DNA from: Atkinsonella hypoxylon
Lineage: Eukaryota; Ascomycota; Sordariomycetes; Hypocreales; Clavicipitaceae
Assembly: GCA_000729835.1 (NCBI GenBank)
Contig: JFHB01000205.1
Location: 1 to 53,597, forward strand
Length of the DNA stretch: 53,597 nt
Direction: 5' to 3'
The position numbers and the translations under genes were made by a program. Positions 41,717 through 53,230 of the stretch are shown here, in pieces. The notes beneath the pieces are model-generated. The model worked only from the letters and a program-made list of their open reading frames with translations. It was not told the origin of the DNA and searched no databases. The first letter of the stretch is position 1; the number at the start of each line of letters is the position of its first letter.

Positions 41717-42741
41717 CTATTTGATCTTCTTCTGCTTCAACTTGATAGTCTCATCATTGATAAATACCCCCTTGCCCTTGTACGGCTCCGGCGGGCGCCA
41801 CATCCGAACCTGTCCCGCAAACGACATAATCGCCTCTCGATCCGTTCCCTCCAGCAAGATCCTCGTAGGCGACGGCGTCGTCACCTTCACGCCCTGCGGG
41901 ATGCCCTTCTCCACAGGGTGCGTGAATCCGAGCTTGAGGCAAAGGAACAGCTGCCCCGGGTACTCCTCTTTGCCGCGGCGACGCTCCACGCTCGCTCGGT
42001 AGCCCACGCCTACCAGCCGCAGGATGGCCGTGTGTCCTTCCGATACGCCTGCAATGTAGTTGTTGAGGTAGGCCCAGCTCGTTCCTACAGAGGCAAAAAA
42101 AAAAAGAAAAAAAAAGAAAGAAAACCAGTATTAGTGTGCCATTTTTTTAAATTTTTTTTTTTTTTGGTTTCCCTAAACACTCGTTCCGTCGAGCGAATGT
42201 CAGTGTTGGTGCAGAGAGCAACGGAACGTACCCCACATCGTCTTTTGCTGCCGTATGTTTGCATCCTCAACACTCAATAACACAGTCTTGTTCTCCAAGT
42301 CTTGTTGCAGGTTGACGAATTCAGGGACATCGAGCTCGAGTTGGCCTAGCGTGGGTGAGCACAATCGTTGGTCAGCATACTAACTACCGCGTCGATAACA
42401 TCGATGCACACAGGCCGCACTGGCTGGCGAGCAACTCAGCCTGCGCGAGAAAAACACTACTCACCCAAGGGCCCTTTGACACTGATTGTCCTCTTCACAA
42501 TTGGCTTGTACGATGTCTTGGACTTGAACGTCTTCACATCGCTCATCGACAGCTCGACGCTCGGGGGAATCGTGATCGGAGTTCTACCAAGCTTTGACGG
42601 TCGCGTCCTCGTTGTGGAAAAGTGTCTTTGCCCAACTGTCTGCCACCCTGGGACCAGAAAACTCGGCAGAGCTAGCCCATTTGGCGAGCGCAAGACATTC
42701 CCCGGCACCTTGCCCTGATGGGAGACAAGTTTTGAGGCCAT
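41717..42741 (-). CDS. mrpl6: Mitochondrial large-subunit ribosomal protein uL6m
   Basis: Three exons: 42741-42465, 42345-42232 and 42084-41717 (introns 119 and 147 nt); 252 residues. It has an N-terminal mitochondrial presequence rich in basic and hydroxylated residues (ending near QRHFSTTRTRPSKLG), then two L6-type folds. Recognisable segments are GRTPITIPPSV and VKRTISVKGPLGQLELDVPE (joined by splicing), followed by GTSWAYLNNYIAGVSEGH. LVGVGYRASVE, LGFTHPV and FAGQVRMWRPPEPYKGKGV are L6 hallmarks; PEPYKGKG is near-universal in bacterial L6. It binds 23S-like rRNA near the stalk base of the mitoribosome. Upstream of it lies the 3' end of beta-tubulin on the same strand. Confidence 0.94.
42085..42231 (-). 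other. mrpl6: mrpl6 intron 2, homopolymer-rich
   Basis: 147 nt, GTACGT donor, TGTAG acceptor, phase 1. It joins QQKTMW(G) to TSWAYLNN. It contains long A runs followed by T runs in the sense strand and could fold back on itself. Confidence 0.88.
42346..42464 (-). other. mrpl6: mrpl6 intron 1
   Basis: 119 nt, GTGAGT donor, GCTAG acceptor, phase 1. It joins KGPLG to QLELDVPEF. Confidence 0.88.
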
Positions 42742-43198
42742 TGAGTGCTATCTCCTGTAGTCGCGATGGCTAGGGCTCGCTTGGACGCCCTTTGACTCCA
42801 TGAACTACTTCAATGCTTAGTCAGATGGATTATCACGTGCGCCCCTCACGCACGCGTCCCAACCACAAGAGCAGTAATTCCAAGTCAAGCAATTATGCCG
42901 CTCAATTGCACAAAATACGACTTAATTCAGCAGTAGGTAGTAATTGGATCACAGCAGCAGTAGTCCTCAGTGGAGACACACTTCATAATCATATTAAATC
43001 AAGAACCTGCCTTTATTTCTTTTATGGGCATACAATGCTCTTCATATGGCACAGTCGCTCATTAATAAAAAGGTATCTGTTAATAAAGCCTCCTTGTGAA
43101 TATAGCTATCACAATCCTGAAGTGAAATCTGGACTTCTTGCGCCATCTCCGTAGGTGGAATCCCATAATGGCTGAGTGGAAATGACCTGTAGGACATC
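42742..43198. other. Spacer between mrpl6 and tub2
   Basis: 457 bp with the mrpl6 promoter and the tubulin 3' UTR. Nothing else recognised. Confidence 0.7.
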
Positions 43199-44976
43199 TT
43201 ACTCCGTGACCTCTTCATGATGGACCTCATCTTCATACTCTCCCTCTTCCTCATCAATGCCAGCATCCTGGTACTGCTGGTATTCAGAAACGAGATCGTT
43301 CATGTTGGACTCGGCCTCAGTGAACTCCATCTCGTCCATACCCTCCCCGGTGTACCAATGCAAGAAAGCCTTGCGGCGGAACATAGCAGTGAACTGCTCA
43401 CCAACACGCTTGAAGAGCTCCTGAATGGAAGTGGAGTTGCCAATAAAAGTGGAAGACATCTTAAGGCCACGAGGAGGAATAGCGCAGAGAGCGGTCTGGA
43501 TGTTGTTGGGGATCCACTCGACGAAGTAAGTAGAGTTCTTGCTCTGCACATTACGCATCTGGTCTTCGACCTCCTTCATAGCGACCTTGCCGCGGCTGGA
43601 TTTCATTTTATTAGTTTTCGAGGCATGACAGTATAGATTTTTTCCAAGAAAACACTTACAAGATGGCAGAACAGGTCAGATAACGCCCATTTCGGAAATC
43701 GGAAGCAGCCATCATGTTCTTGGGGTCGAACATCTGCTGAGTGAGCTCGGGAACGCTGACAGCGCGGAAGGAGTGGGCGCCACGGCTGGTGAGGGGAGCG
43801 AAGCCAACCATGAAGAAGTGAAGACGAGGGAAAGGAACCATGTTGACGGCAAGCTTACGCAAGTCAGAGTTCAGCTGACCGGGGAATCGCAAGCAGGTGG
43901 TGACGCCAGACATGACGGCGGAGACCAAGTAGTTCAAGTCACCGTAAGAGGGGTTAGACAGCTTGAGAGTGCGCATGCAGATATCGTACAGAGCCTCGTT
44001 ATCGATACAGAAAGTCTCGTCAGAGTTCTCGACGAGCTGGTGGACGGAAAGAGTGGCATTATAGGGCTCGACGACGGTGTCCGAGACCTTGGGAGAGGGA
44101 ACGACGGAGAAGGTGGCCATCATTCGGTCGGGAAACTCCTCACGAATCTTGGAGATCAGCAAGGTTCCCATACCAGCACCGGTACCACCACCCAGAGAGT
44201 GGGTGATCTGAAAACCCTGGAGACAGTCGCAGCCTTCAGCCTCGCGACGGACAACGTCGAGGACGTTGTCGACTAGTTCAGCACCCTCGGTGTAATGACC
44301 CTTGGCCCAGTTGTTGCCAGCACCAGACTGACCAAAGACGAAGTTGTCGGGACGGAAAAGCTGGCCGAAAGGACCAGCACGAACGGCATCCATGGTACCG
44401 GGCTCGAGATCGACGAGGACAGCGCGAGGAACGTACTTGTTACCCGAAGCCTGTTGCCTCATTTAATATGCATTACGATTTGTGGCTTCTTTTCATTTCC
44501 GGTGTGGTTCATAGGTCCATCAAGCTTTTGAGTATTCAACTTACCTCGTTGAAGTAGACGCTCATGCGCTCGAGCTGCAGCTCGGAAGTGCCATTATACA
44601 CGCCATTGCTGTCGAGGCCGTGCTCGCCAGAGATAGTCTGCCAGAATGCAGCACCGATTTGGTTGCCCTGGCCAAAAAAAAAATGTGAGTTTTCGTGTTG
44701 TTTTGGCACCGGTTGAGGTGGAGTCGTCACTTACGCACTGGCCGGTCTGAAGGTGAACCTATGAAAAAGAAAATGAAAGAAGAAGTGTCAGTCACAGTTC
44801 AATATCATGGTAGACGTTATATTAACCGCAATTCGTCTCTCTGTTCCGTTGCCCGTTGTTGGGCAGAGACGGAATCCGGCTCGGTGGGGTAAGAATGGGG
44901 GCGCTCAACTCTGGAACGCGTCGAGGAGGGGCCTAAGACGTTTAAACAGAGAGGATAGACTCACAATCTCACGCAT
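43199..44976 (-). CDS. tub2: Beta-tubulin
   Basis: Five exons: 44976-44965 (12 nt), 44758-44735 (24 nt), 44667-44545, 44450-43660 and 43595-43199; 448 residues. It is the GTP-binding subunit of microtubules. The 12-nt first exon encodes MREI, the beta-tubulin autoregulatory tetrapeptide. The tubulin signature GGGTGAGMG is at 140-148, and the C-terminal tail is acidic (EEEGEYEDEVHHEEVTE). Residues linked to benzimidazole resistance all have the sensitive state: Tyr50, Phe167, Glu198, Phe200. The micro-exon pattern near the 5' end is the usual one in filamentous ascomycetes. The main uncertainty is only whether a second tubulin paralogue exists elsewhere in the genome. Confidence 0.98.
44759..44964 (-). 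other. tub2: tub2 intron 1
   Basis: 206 nt, GTGAGT donor after MREI and CATAG acceptor before VHLQTGQC. It is the longest intron in the window, as is usual for the first intron of fungal beta-tubulin. Confidence 0.92.
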
Positions 44977-45929
44977 ATTGACGTCCGTCCTATTGTCGAA
45001 GAGGGGAGTATGAGGTGATGGAAGTGAACCAGATGTGCAGAGCTTCACAATCCGATGGAAGGTGTAATGTATGGAAAACAAGGGAATCAAGGGAATCAAG
45101 CTGGGGCGGAGGTCTCGATTTTTGTTGGAGATGAATTGGAAAGCGGTTCACCGCCAAACTTGGGCAGGCCCCCCGGGCTAGGGAGCGCGGCAAGAGGTGC
45201 AAGCACAGCAGGTGCGGGGCCCTCACTCTCGCTTGTTTACACACCATGGTCTGTGCGTTACTGAACGCGGAAAGGCGTGAACTCGGGCAACGGCTCCTAC
45301 TGGCTAGGAGTTGGAACAGGCTCATCTCAACTCGGGTGGTAGTGGCAGTGGCCAGAAATGACCTTGGGGCTAGGCTAATAAGGGGGAGCAAGAGTCGCCT
45401 TGCCCAATCTTCCTAAAGCGGAAGCGGTGACACAGGGGTATTCGACCACGAATGAGAGACTGCCCTATAGCAGTCTGCTGTTCTCCTATAATAGACCGAA
45501 ACGCACGTCTGAAGTGAGTGATTCGGTACCATCAACAGAAGGTGCTCTTCAAGTTGAACGTAAATCTTCCGAAAGCCTCCTTCGCTAAGATTTGAAAACA
45601 GCAGCCCCCAATTGCACATTGATTTGCATCTGCTCAGTATCAAGACTCGGAACATTCATTTTTTTCTCATCACTACATTCGGAAGATGCTCTTCTCAGTT
45701 ACCCACCATTAGTCCATGAAGAGGTTCCTCAGGATTTGGCCATATGATGGGGCCTATTGCTTGCTTGCTTCGATACACCTGTGTATGTTCCGGTGTAAAA
45801 GAGAAAGAAATAAAGAATAGCGCATGGATACCAGTATGGTCGATATACTTTTGACACCAACTGCAGATATCACTTCGACACCACAGGGGTCAATTTCTCA
45901 GCACCAAGGCATCGATGGTTGAATCATGT
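44977..45929. other. tub2 promoter and gcn20 3' flank
   Basis: 953 bp. No gene recognised. The portion next to 44977 is the tubulin 5' UTR and promoter; the distal part is the gcn20 terminator region. Short random frames only (for example 44990-45391 minus). Confidence 0.65.
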
Positions 45930-48322
45930 TTAATATCCAGGAGCCTTCACCACACCGGCAGCATCCGCCTGGGCCAAAATCTTCTTCTTATAAGCCTGCA
46001 CATCACCATCAAACTTCTGGACCGTCCCCTGATCACAAACCCACAGCGACGTACACACCATCTGCAGCATGGTGACATCGTGAGACACCATCAGTACACC
46101 ACCCTGGAATGCCGTCAGAGCTTCTGCTAGAGCATCCATGGCTTCAATGTCAAGATGGTTGGAAGGCTCGTCAAGCACGAGAATATGAGGGTTCGTAAGG
46201 GCCAGACAAGCGAATGCCACTCTGGACTTCTGACCACCGGACAGCAGTGCCATCTTTTGAAGACCAGTCGTGCCAGTGATGCCGAATGCTCCAAGCTGTC
46301 TTCTGTATTCTTCGTCTGTCTTGCCAGGATATGTCTTGGCCATGAAGCTGACGGCACTGAGGGTTAAATCTAGAGCATCGACATGATGTTGGGCGAAGAA
46401 GCCGATTCGCAATCGTGGATGAGCCGTGACGAGTCCAGTCGAGACTTCAAGCTTGCCGACGAGGAGTTTCAATATAGTTGTTTTGCCGGCACCGTTGGGG
46501 CCCACGATGCCGATTCGGGAGTCTAGCTGGACGTCGAGATCGACGTTACGAAGCAAGGGTTTGTCCTTGATGTAGCCGAACGAGACCCCGGACATTTGAA
46601 TAATGGGCGGTGATAGTTTTTCGACATCCGGAAATGAGAATTTCACGCTGTATTCGGATTCCGGGGGCGTGAGCACCGGCATCTTTTCGAGCTTCTTGAT
46701 TCGGGACTGCGCTTCGGATGACTTGGCGGCATTGTAGCGGAACTTGTCGATGAAGGCTTGCAGGTGCGCTCTCTGTGCCATTTGGTTTTCGTATTCCTTC
46801 TTGGCAATCTTCTTGCGCTCCTCACGGGTAGCGTAGAAGGAGTCGAAATTAGCGCCACGGTAATAGTCGAGGCGCTCGGAGTGTTGGTGAATGATGTCTG
46901 TGGCTACTTCGTTAAGGAATGCTCTGTCGTGGGAGACGACAAGAACAGTACTGGGATAGCTTTGGAGATATTGGGACAAGAAGGCAATGGAAGGGACATC
47001 CAACATGTTGGACGGCTCGTCGAGCAAGAGGAGATCGGGCTCGCAGAATAGAGCTCGAGCAAGCGCGAGACGCATCCTCCAACCACCAGAGAATGTCTTG
47101 GTAGCAAATTGTTGTCTTTCGGGGGAGAATCCGAGACCTGCGAGGATGCTCGCCGCTCTTGATTCTGCCTTATCGGATTCCATCTCGGCCAATTTTGCTT
47201 GAATGTCACCCAGTTTGGTATCCTTGGCTTCCCTTTCGAGGTCAAGTTTGGCGGCGTCGGCAGATGTGTCAGCGAGGGGAGCACGGCGAGCTTCTAGGTC
47301 TGCGAGCGCAGACGTAAGTTCCTAAGTTCCTCTTGTTAGCGCCATGGCGACATGTTTCAGGCGAAGATCTAGGATTTTAATTACCTCTTGTTCTCTCAGA
47401 AGAACCTTTCGCCAGACATCTGCGTCGAGAACAGCCTGTATGGCGGGCGTATCATCTCCAGTAATCTGCTCCGGCAGTTAGCAATCCATACCAGCCATTC
47501 CCTGAACTTTTACGATATCGAAGTAACGAGACATACCTCTTGTTCTACGTGCAGAATAGATATATGGGTAGGAATGGCGACTTCTCGTCTCGACAATGCC
47601 CGCAGCAACGTAGATTTACCAACACCGTTGTTACCAACCAAGCCATACCGGTGACCATACGCCAATGTCAGCGTCGTATCTGTGAGAATTCTGTTCCCGC
47701 CAATCGACACATCGATTCTATCCAGCTTGACATCCTTTGACTTGTTGGCTCCAGAGCTGCCTATCTGAAGAGGGTTGACAGCCATGTAAAACTCCTCGTA
47801 TGATTGCGCATCCTCCGGCTGGTCGAGCAGTCTTGAAGCCTCATATTGAACCGTCTTGTACGTCTTTTTCTGTTGCTTGGCGGCGATCTTGCGCTCCGCC
47901 TTCTCCAGCTTCTTTCGGTCGACCTTGGATTCAACCTTTCTCACATTCGCGGACTCGAGATCAACACCGCCTGTGGCAACAGCTAACGTTGAGGACATGT
48001 TACGCTGTGCACTGACCTGAATAGTCTGGTCCAGTCTCTTTACTAGCGACGCTCCGGTCCTCTGCCCACCGTTCGCTTCGGCATACTTGTCGACCCATTT
48101 CTCGACGAGCTGCTTAATCTTTTCTTCGACACTCGGTGTGAACTCTCCGGATGCTGAAAGCAGGAGTTCCGTAATGGCGGCTGCAGCCTCGCTTAATGGG
48201 GACGTGCCGGCGGAATCTTCTTCGTCTATCCATGCAGTCGAGGCGTGCGTCAAGTAGCCGACCGAGTAATCCGAAACTACAGGATCGATATTTGGAAGCA
48301 CAGCTCTAATGTCGGCGTCCAT
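45930..48322 (-). CDS. gcn20: ABCF ATPase Gcn20
   Basis: Three exons: 48322-47537, 47465-47385 and 47321-45930 (introns 71 and 63 nt); 752 residues, typical for Gcn20. It is a soluble ribosome-associated protein with two ABC domains and no membrane segment; with Gcn1 it activates the Gcn2 kinase under amino-acid starvation. The N-terminal region (1-190) includes a lysine-rich helix (KKLEKAERKIAAKQQKK). ABC1 has Walker A GLVGNNGVGKST, signature FSGGWRMRLALARAL and Walker B LLLLDEPSNMLD. ABC2 has Walker A GIVGPNGAGKTT, signature LSGGQKSR and Walker B ILVLDEPSNHLD. The linker between them is helical (EERKKIAKKEYENQMAQRA). Both sites look functional. Confidence 0.96.
47322..47384 (-). other. gcn20: gcn20 intron 2 with duplicated acceptor sequence
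   Basis: 63 nt, GTAATT donor, CTTAG acceptor, phase 0. The 3' end and the following exon form a GAACTTAG-GAACTTAC near-duplication, so an AG also lies eight bases upstream. Confidence 0.88.
47466..47536 (-). other. gcn20: gcn20 intron 1
   Basis: 71 nt, GTATGT donor, GCTAAC branch site, GCAG acceptor, phase 0. It joins LHVEQE to ITGDDTPAIQ. Confidence 0.9.
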
Positions 48323-49410
48323 GGTTTTGAGCTGTATGCGAAGGCGGGGTTTGAATATATCGACAAGGTCGAAGGTGGAGTTAAATTAGCTTAATAATTT
48401 CTGCTCGTGATCCACGCCATGCACCAGAAGTTCGTGTGAGCCAGGTAGCTTGGTCGATTTCCTTAATTCAAGTTCAGTCAATATCCATCACGTCTTGGGT
48501 CCTGGAGTTTCTGTCTGGAGGGTGGGGTTTAGTGGCGGCCCCGTTCTAGTCCGTCCGGCAGCTGACCGTTAGGCAGAGCTAACTTAACCTACACCCCAAT
48601 TTTACAAACATGGGAATCTCATGTACAACCCTGACGAATACTGGCATGAGCAATCAAAAACGTGATAGGGGAGAACGGGAGTAAATCGGTTCCCATTGCC
48701 TGAATGAACCACGGCTGGTATTCTTACCAACAGACTTCATGGTGGTGGGTGTTTTCGCTATGACTTGTTTTCTTTGTCTCTTCTTCGTCTCTTCCGGCCG
48801 AATCGCACCTTCACTCTATCCATAACCTATAGTAGGACTATCTCTCCAAAGTATTGACGGTCCGTGTCAAATAATAGCCAGCCAGTAATGGGATGAAAAA
48901 CAAAATACAGCACACGGGACGACGAATGTGCCGTGCCATTGATGAAACCTATCTTGTTATAAAGTACGCAATCCGTGAAACGTGTCGCCTAGAGGCTGCG
49001 TCCGGCACCTAAGTAACCAACAAGCGTCCAGCATCAATCAGCATCAATAAATAAGCATCAATAGGTCAATCGAGGTTACGCGCCTAGGACATATTAACTC
49101 GCGTGAGCCAGGTTCGTCAGCCGCAGATTCTAGACACGGACGGTTGCTTGCTTACGGAATAGGTACTTGCATACCTAGGTAGGTACTTGCATCTGGAGGT
49201 ACTTGGGTACATGAGATAACCACCTGAAACCCATTGAATGTACTGTACGGAGTAGAATCTGCACATTTTGCCAACCGAGCGACGCAAGTGACGCAACCAC
49301 GGCATTGTCTCAAGGGCGCATTGATCCGCTAGATCGATTGTATGCATTTCGCCCCCATTTGAACAGTGCTGACAAGCACTTTTGGTGGCTAAAAGGGCCC
49401 ACGAAACCTC

Positions 49411-49428
49411 TAGGTACCTAGGTACCTA
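49411..49428. repeat. TAGGTACC palindromic tract
   Basis: Alternating TAGGTACC units, each self-complementary. Confidence 0.85.
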
Positions 49429-49651
49429 ACGTACGCATTCGTCATGGGGCTTTAGATGTCCATGCCCACAGAAGGCACGCTATGATGTATTCAATCCATT
49501 GAAACCCGGTCCAGACAGCGCATGCCTGTTATCTTGCTGCATTCTTCATGTATCATTTGGTATCTGGCCTAACGTGAGATTGACTTCGGGCCATTTTGAC
49601 ACGTGCGGAATGCTCGTTGTGAACCAAGCGCTAACGCGGAGTCGCGTAAAT

Positions 49652-49727
49652 ACCTGGGTCTAGGTACCTAGTAGTAGGTAAATAGGCACCTAGGTACCTA
49701 CCTAGGTAGCTAGGTAGGTAGGCAGGT
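49652..49727. repeat. Extended ACCTAGGT/TAGGTACC tract
   Basis: About 75 bp of interrupted TAGGTACC, CCTAGG and TAGG units, the largest such block in the window; internally palindromic. Confidence 0.85.
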
Positions 49728-50120
49728 AGAGAAGGTTGGGAAGCCATGTGAAACATGGCGGCACGGAATTGGGGGTGATGAACAATTGACTCCGCGCTTT
49801 ATGGCCATCAAATGGTGTAATGTATACCAACCGAGATCATCAATGGCGCTGCATTTGAGACTCCGAGACGTTTCTGGGACAAGAATGAGTAGCCATGCCA
49901 GCTGATATATCCATGTTGCCCAGCAAGCCGAAGTGGCTTCTTTTGTCTTGTTTTGTCCTCAAGGCGCCCTAACCTATTATCTCGTGAGCTCGTGGAGCGA
50001 GTTGCATTAGATTCTGCACAGACAATCAAGGAAGCAAGACATTGCCCCGAGAGCTTGGCTATTGGCGGCTTTGCGAGTCAGGGATACGCCTTGGCGATTT
50101 AACAGGTTAGTTAGTTAACT

Positions 50121-50146
50121 ATCCCTTTGGCAGTGCGAAGGCAGCA
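50121..50146. repeat. 26-bp inverted repeat, left arm
   Basis: Begins ATCCCTTTGGCAGTGCGA. Its exact reverse complement is at 50545-50570. The next 13 bp also align, with five differences, all transitions. Confidence 0.9.
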
Positions 50147-50210
50147 TCTAGGTCACGGGACCCACCCAACTTCCGATACCTCACAGGTACATCTGAACAG
50201 CCACAACAGC

Positions 50211-50241
50211 TACCTAGGTACCTAGGTACCTATGTAGGTAG
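50211..50241. repeat. ACCTAGGT palindromic tract
   Basis: TACCTAGGTA units in tandem ending in a GTAGGTAG tail. It lies inside the spacer of the 26-bp inverted repeat. Confidence 0.85.
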
Positions 50242-50544
50242 CTCTAAACGCGTTTAGTGGCATTCTTCATACAAAAGGTTTTTCAATGCCTTCTAAAGAC
50301 AATAATAGTAACCTCTCTAAGAGCAATATACAACTAGAGCTAATTATCTAGATTTATAATGTTAATAATGCAGGCAATTTAAAGCCACTACGCACAGTGT
50401 GTTAGGGCTGCAATATGTGCAATGCACCACTTTGTACATAGGGAAATTGTCAGTACTTCTATTATAGTGAGATGCACAGGTAAATCCAAGTACCTATCGT
50501 CGCGGCTACTCCTGATTGGCCCACGAGCCAATTCGCGACCCAGG

Positions 50545-50570
50545 TGCTGCCTTCGCACTGCCAAAGGGAT
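50545..50570. repeat. 26-bp inverted repeat, right arm
   Basis: Exact reverse complement of 50121-50146, 398 bp away. The spacer has no open reading frame of note and includes an ACCTAGGT tract. Confidence 0.9.
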
Positions 50571-52239
50571 CGACCTCCGTACCCAGGTGCCAGGTAGGCA
50601 GGGATCTAGGTACCTACACTCAAAAACTGCACCTGCACCGTAACGTAACGTTAATGATTGTCATTCGTGCGTCAACACGAGGATCGCTTGCGTTAGTTAG
50701 TGAGCGCAATGTTTTACTCCTCCTGCATGGAGAGATGCAACTAAGGACTTGGTTTCCTTGCCTTCCCGCTCGAGAAGACGGGACAGCTGGAGTTGATAGT
50801 CGGAAACCCGCGCTTCTACGGACGTAGCTCTCCCGACGAGCCACCCTCCCGAATGCATGCTGCTGCGGGGGAAACAGTGGGCGAAGTAACAGACTATCGT
50901 TGTATGCGCGTATTTCGTGCTCCGTAGATCATGATCAGTCAAACAGAGTTCTAGCGCGAGCATGGAGCTCGGTATAGCTCCGCCTTGATTCTCTTTTCTT
51001 GCTAGCTTGAGCAAGGATTTAAAGTGGCGTTCCTGATGAATCAACGAGGCTTAATTGTTTCCACGAGACGTCGTCTCAGATTCGAGCTAGGCGATGGAGC
51101 TACTGCATGGCATCGAGCTCATCGAGTCATCAGTCCGAAAGCGAACTGCCTTAGAATGAACCGTGCCATCCAAGGCAACCAGGATCGACTCTGCAGAACT
51201 TGCGGAGAATAACACGCCTCAAGCCTCGGCAGTTGTAACATCCGTCCTGCTTGTCCAAGAGGCCTATATAGACTGGGGTTTCCAGAGCAAAGTGGCGGCG
51301 CTATGAACGGCCGAGAGGCATCTGTACGTGACGTGGTAGGCGCAGCTTGAGGCCAGCCATGCGCACAAAAGCTGCTTATTTACGAGGCAATCACAGTCTT
51401 TGTATTACAGGTAGCGATATGTTTGTTACTCCCGTGAGCAGCCAAAACCCACTTGAGGCCAAGGGTTGTCTGATTGCTGAATGGTGGGTGGGCGAGACGG
51501 CAGGACAGCCATCTGATGCTTTCTGGTACGATTCTCACCGACTTGATTCAAGTTGATTGAATGACCTGCCAGGAAAAATTCATCGGCATATTGATGCCTG
51601 CGCCATTGAGAGCGTGACTGGATGCTCGAAACATTCGGACGGACTTGGCAGCGTCATATCGTGACAACCAAGTCAATGTCTGTGGTTGATGGCCTGAGTG
51701 AGCCGTTGTGTCCTTGGCGAGATTTGTACGACAAAAGGCCCTCGCCCCCAAAGATAAATAAAGATAGATATTGGTCGAAAAAGCCAATGCGCAGCGTTGC
51801 AAGCCAAAGATGGAGTCCTAGTTACACGTCATTTCGCCCTTATCTTGACAGTCAATGTCTGAAAGATACTGTATGCAATACGATGCGATTGTCACAGGGA
51901 CTAGTTACTCAATGCCTATCGCCACGTCTCGCCACACAATCGGGACAGCCGGTTTCGGGCGAGGCAGTAGCACCATGTGGCTCCCAGTTCGTCTGTGGCA
52001 CGAGATCTGTCTGTAGCTTCGGCAAGATGCAAGCTGGCTGGTCAACTCTCTGACGGGATAGTTAAGTTGCCCCCCCTTTTCCTGATGTTCTTGAGGAAGC
52101 AAATGATGATGCTTTCCTGTTCGTATGGACCTGCGGAGCGTATTACTAATGCGCACTGCCTTTGGCTATTCCGTAATGATATTGACGATGCAAGGCGACG
52201 GAGTCTTATAATTGTCTGGTTGCTCCATGCCGCTTTCAG

Positions 52240-52263
52240 ACTTTGAGACTTTGAGACTTTGAG
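52240..52263. repeat. Three tandem ACTTTGAG octamers
   Basis: Three perfect copies in AT-rich non-coding sequence; no known function. Confidence 0.9.
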
Positions 52264-53204
52264 AGAGCCCCTTGCGACTGAGACGGGGAACAAGGGCCTC
52301 TGTATGGTGCCACGCGTTGGCGAGCCTCATTTCAAAAGCTGCAGTATGCCACACTAGTTAATGGGCTTGGCTTTTATAGACGAGCGCTCCTTTGAGTGCG
52401 GTAAGGCGACAATAAGGTCACGGGACCCACACCTTGTTCCACATGGAGATACATGCTGCTCTGCGAAGACGATGCTGGATCACTAGATATCCAGTTGTAG
52501 TATGCGGCAATGTACTCCGTATGTGATATGCATAACTACCTGTTTATAGAACTAGGACTTGCTATGACTTCTAATGTAGAATGCCACTCAAGCTCGCTAG
52601 TCCCGATGGCCCCCAAGCTGATTCGTGGCTCGCCACGATGCTTGCCCCTTCGTCATCAATCTGGTCATAATACGGATCTCGCAGGGCTGGTAAGAGCCTC
52701 GGCGCGAATTGGCTGACACTTGTGAAGTTTCCTTCACTGTCAAAGACGAGCTCGGTGGATAAAAGTGTCTAGCTGGACCCCTGCTAGCCTTGTGGTACAT
52801 CGCACAGCCTAGACAGGCGGCCACAATAGCACAGGTAATTAATATTGAAGGTTCCAAACCCGACAGGATCTGACATTGCAACGCTCGGTGAAGCGGCCCA
52901 AATGCAAAATCATGAGATGGTGAAACAGCCTTGAGAATTTCATCGTCTGGGGCGGAGATGACGGGATGAGCTCGAAGCGAGTCATCCACATTGCTGAGTA
53001 GCAATCCGAGTGCTTATGCGAAGCAATGACTTATACCGAACAATTGGTGAAGTTTATTTAAGAATCCTGGTCTCAACATGTAAGTGCAAATCGTAACATA
53101 ATGCAGGTATCTTATGGATCGTCGTGTATTGCAGAGGCATAATAACGCCGATCGATGTACGGAATAGAGAGAACGGCGTCGAAATACGCGTCATCCTCTC
53201 TAAT

Positions 53205-53230
53205 TACCTAGGTAGGTAGGTAGGTAACTA
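53205..53230. repeat. ACCTAGGT palindromic tract
   Basis: TTACCTAGG followed by repeated TAGG units; same family as the other tracts. Confidence 0.85.
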
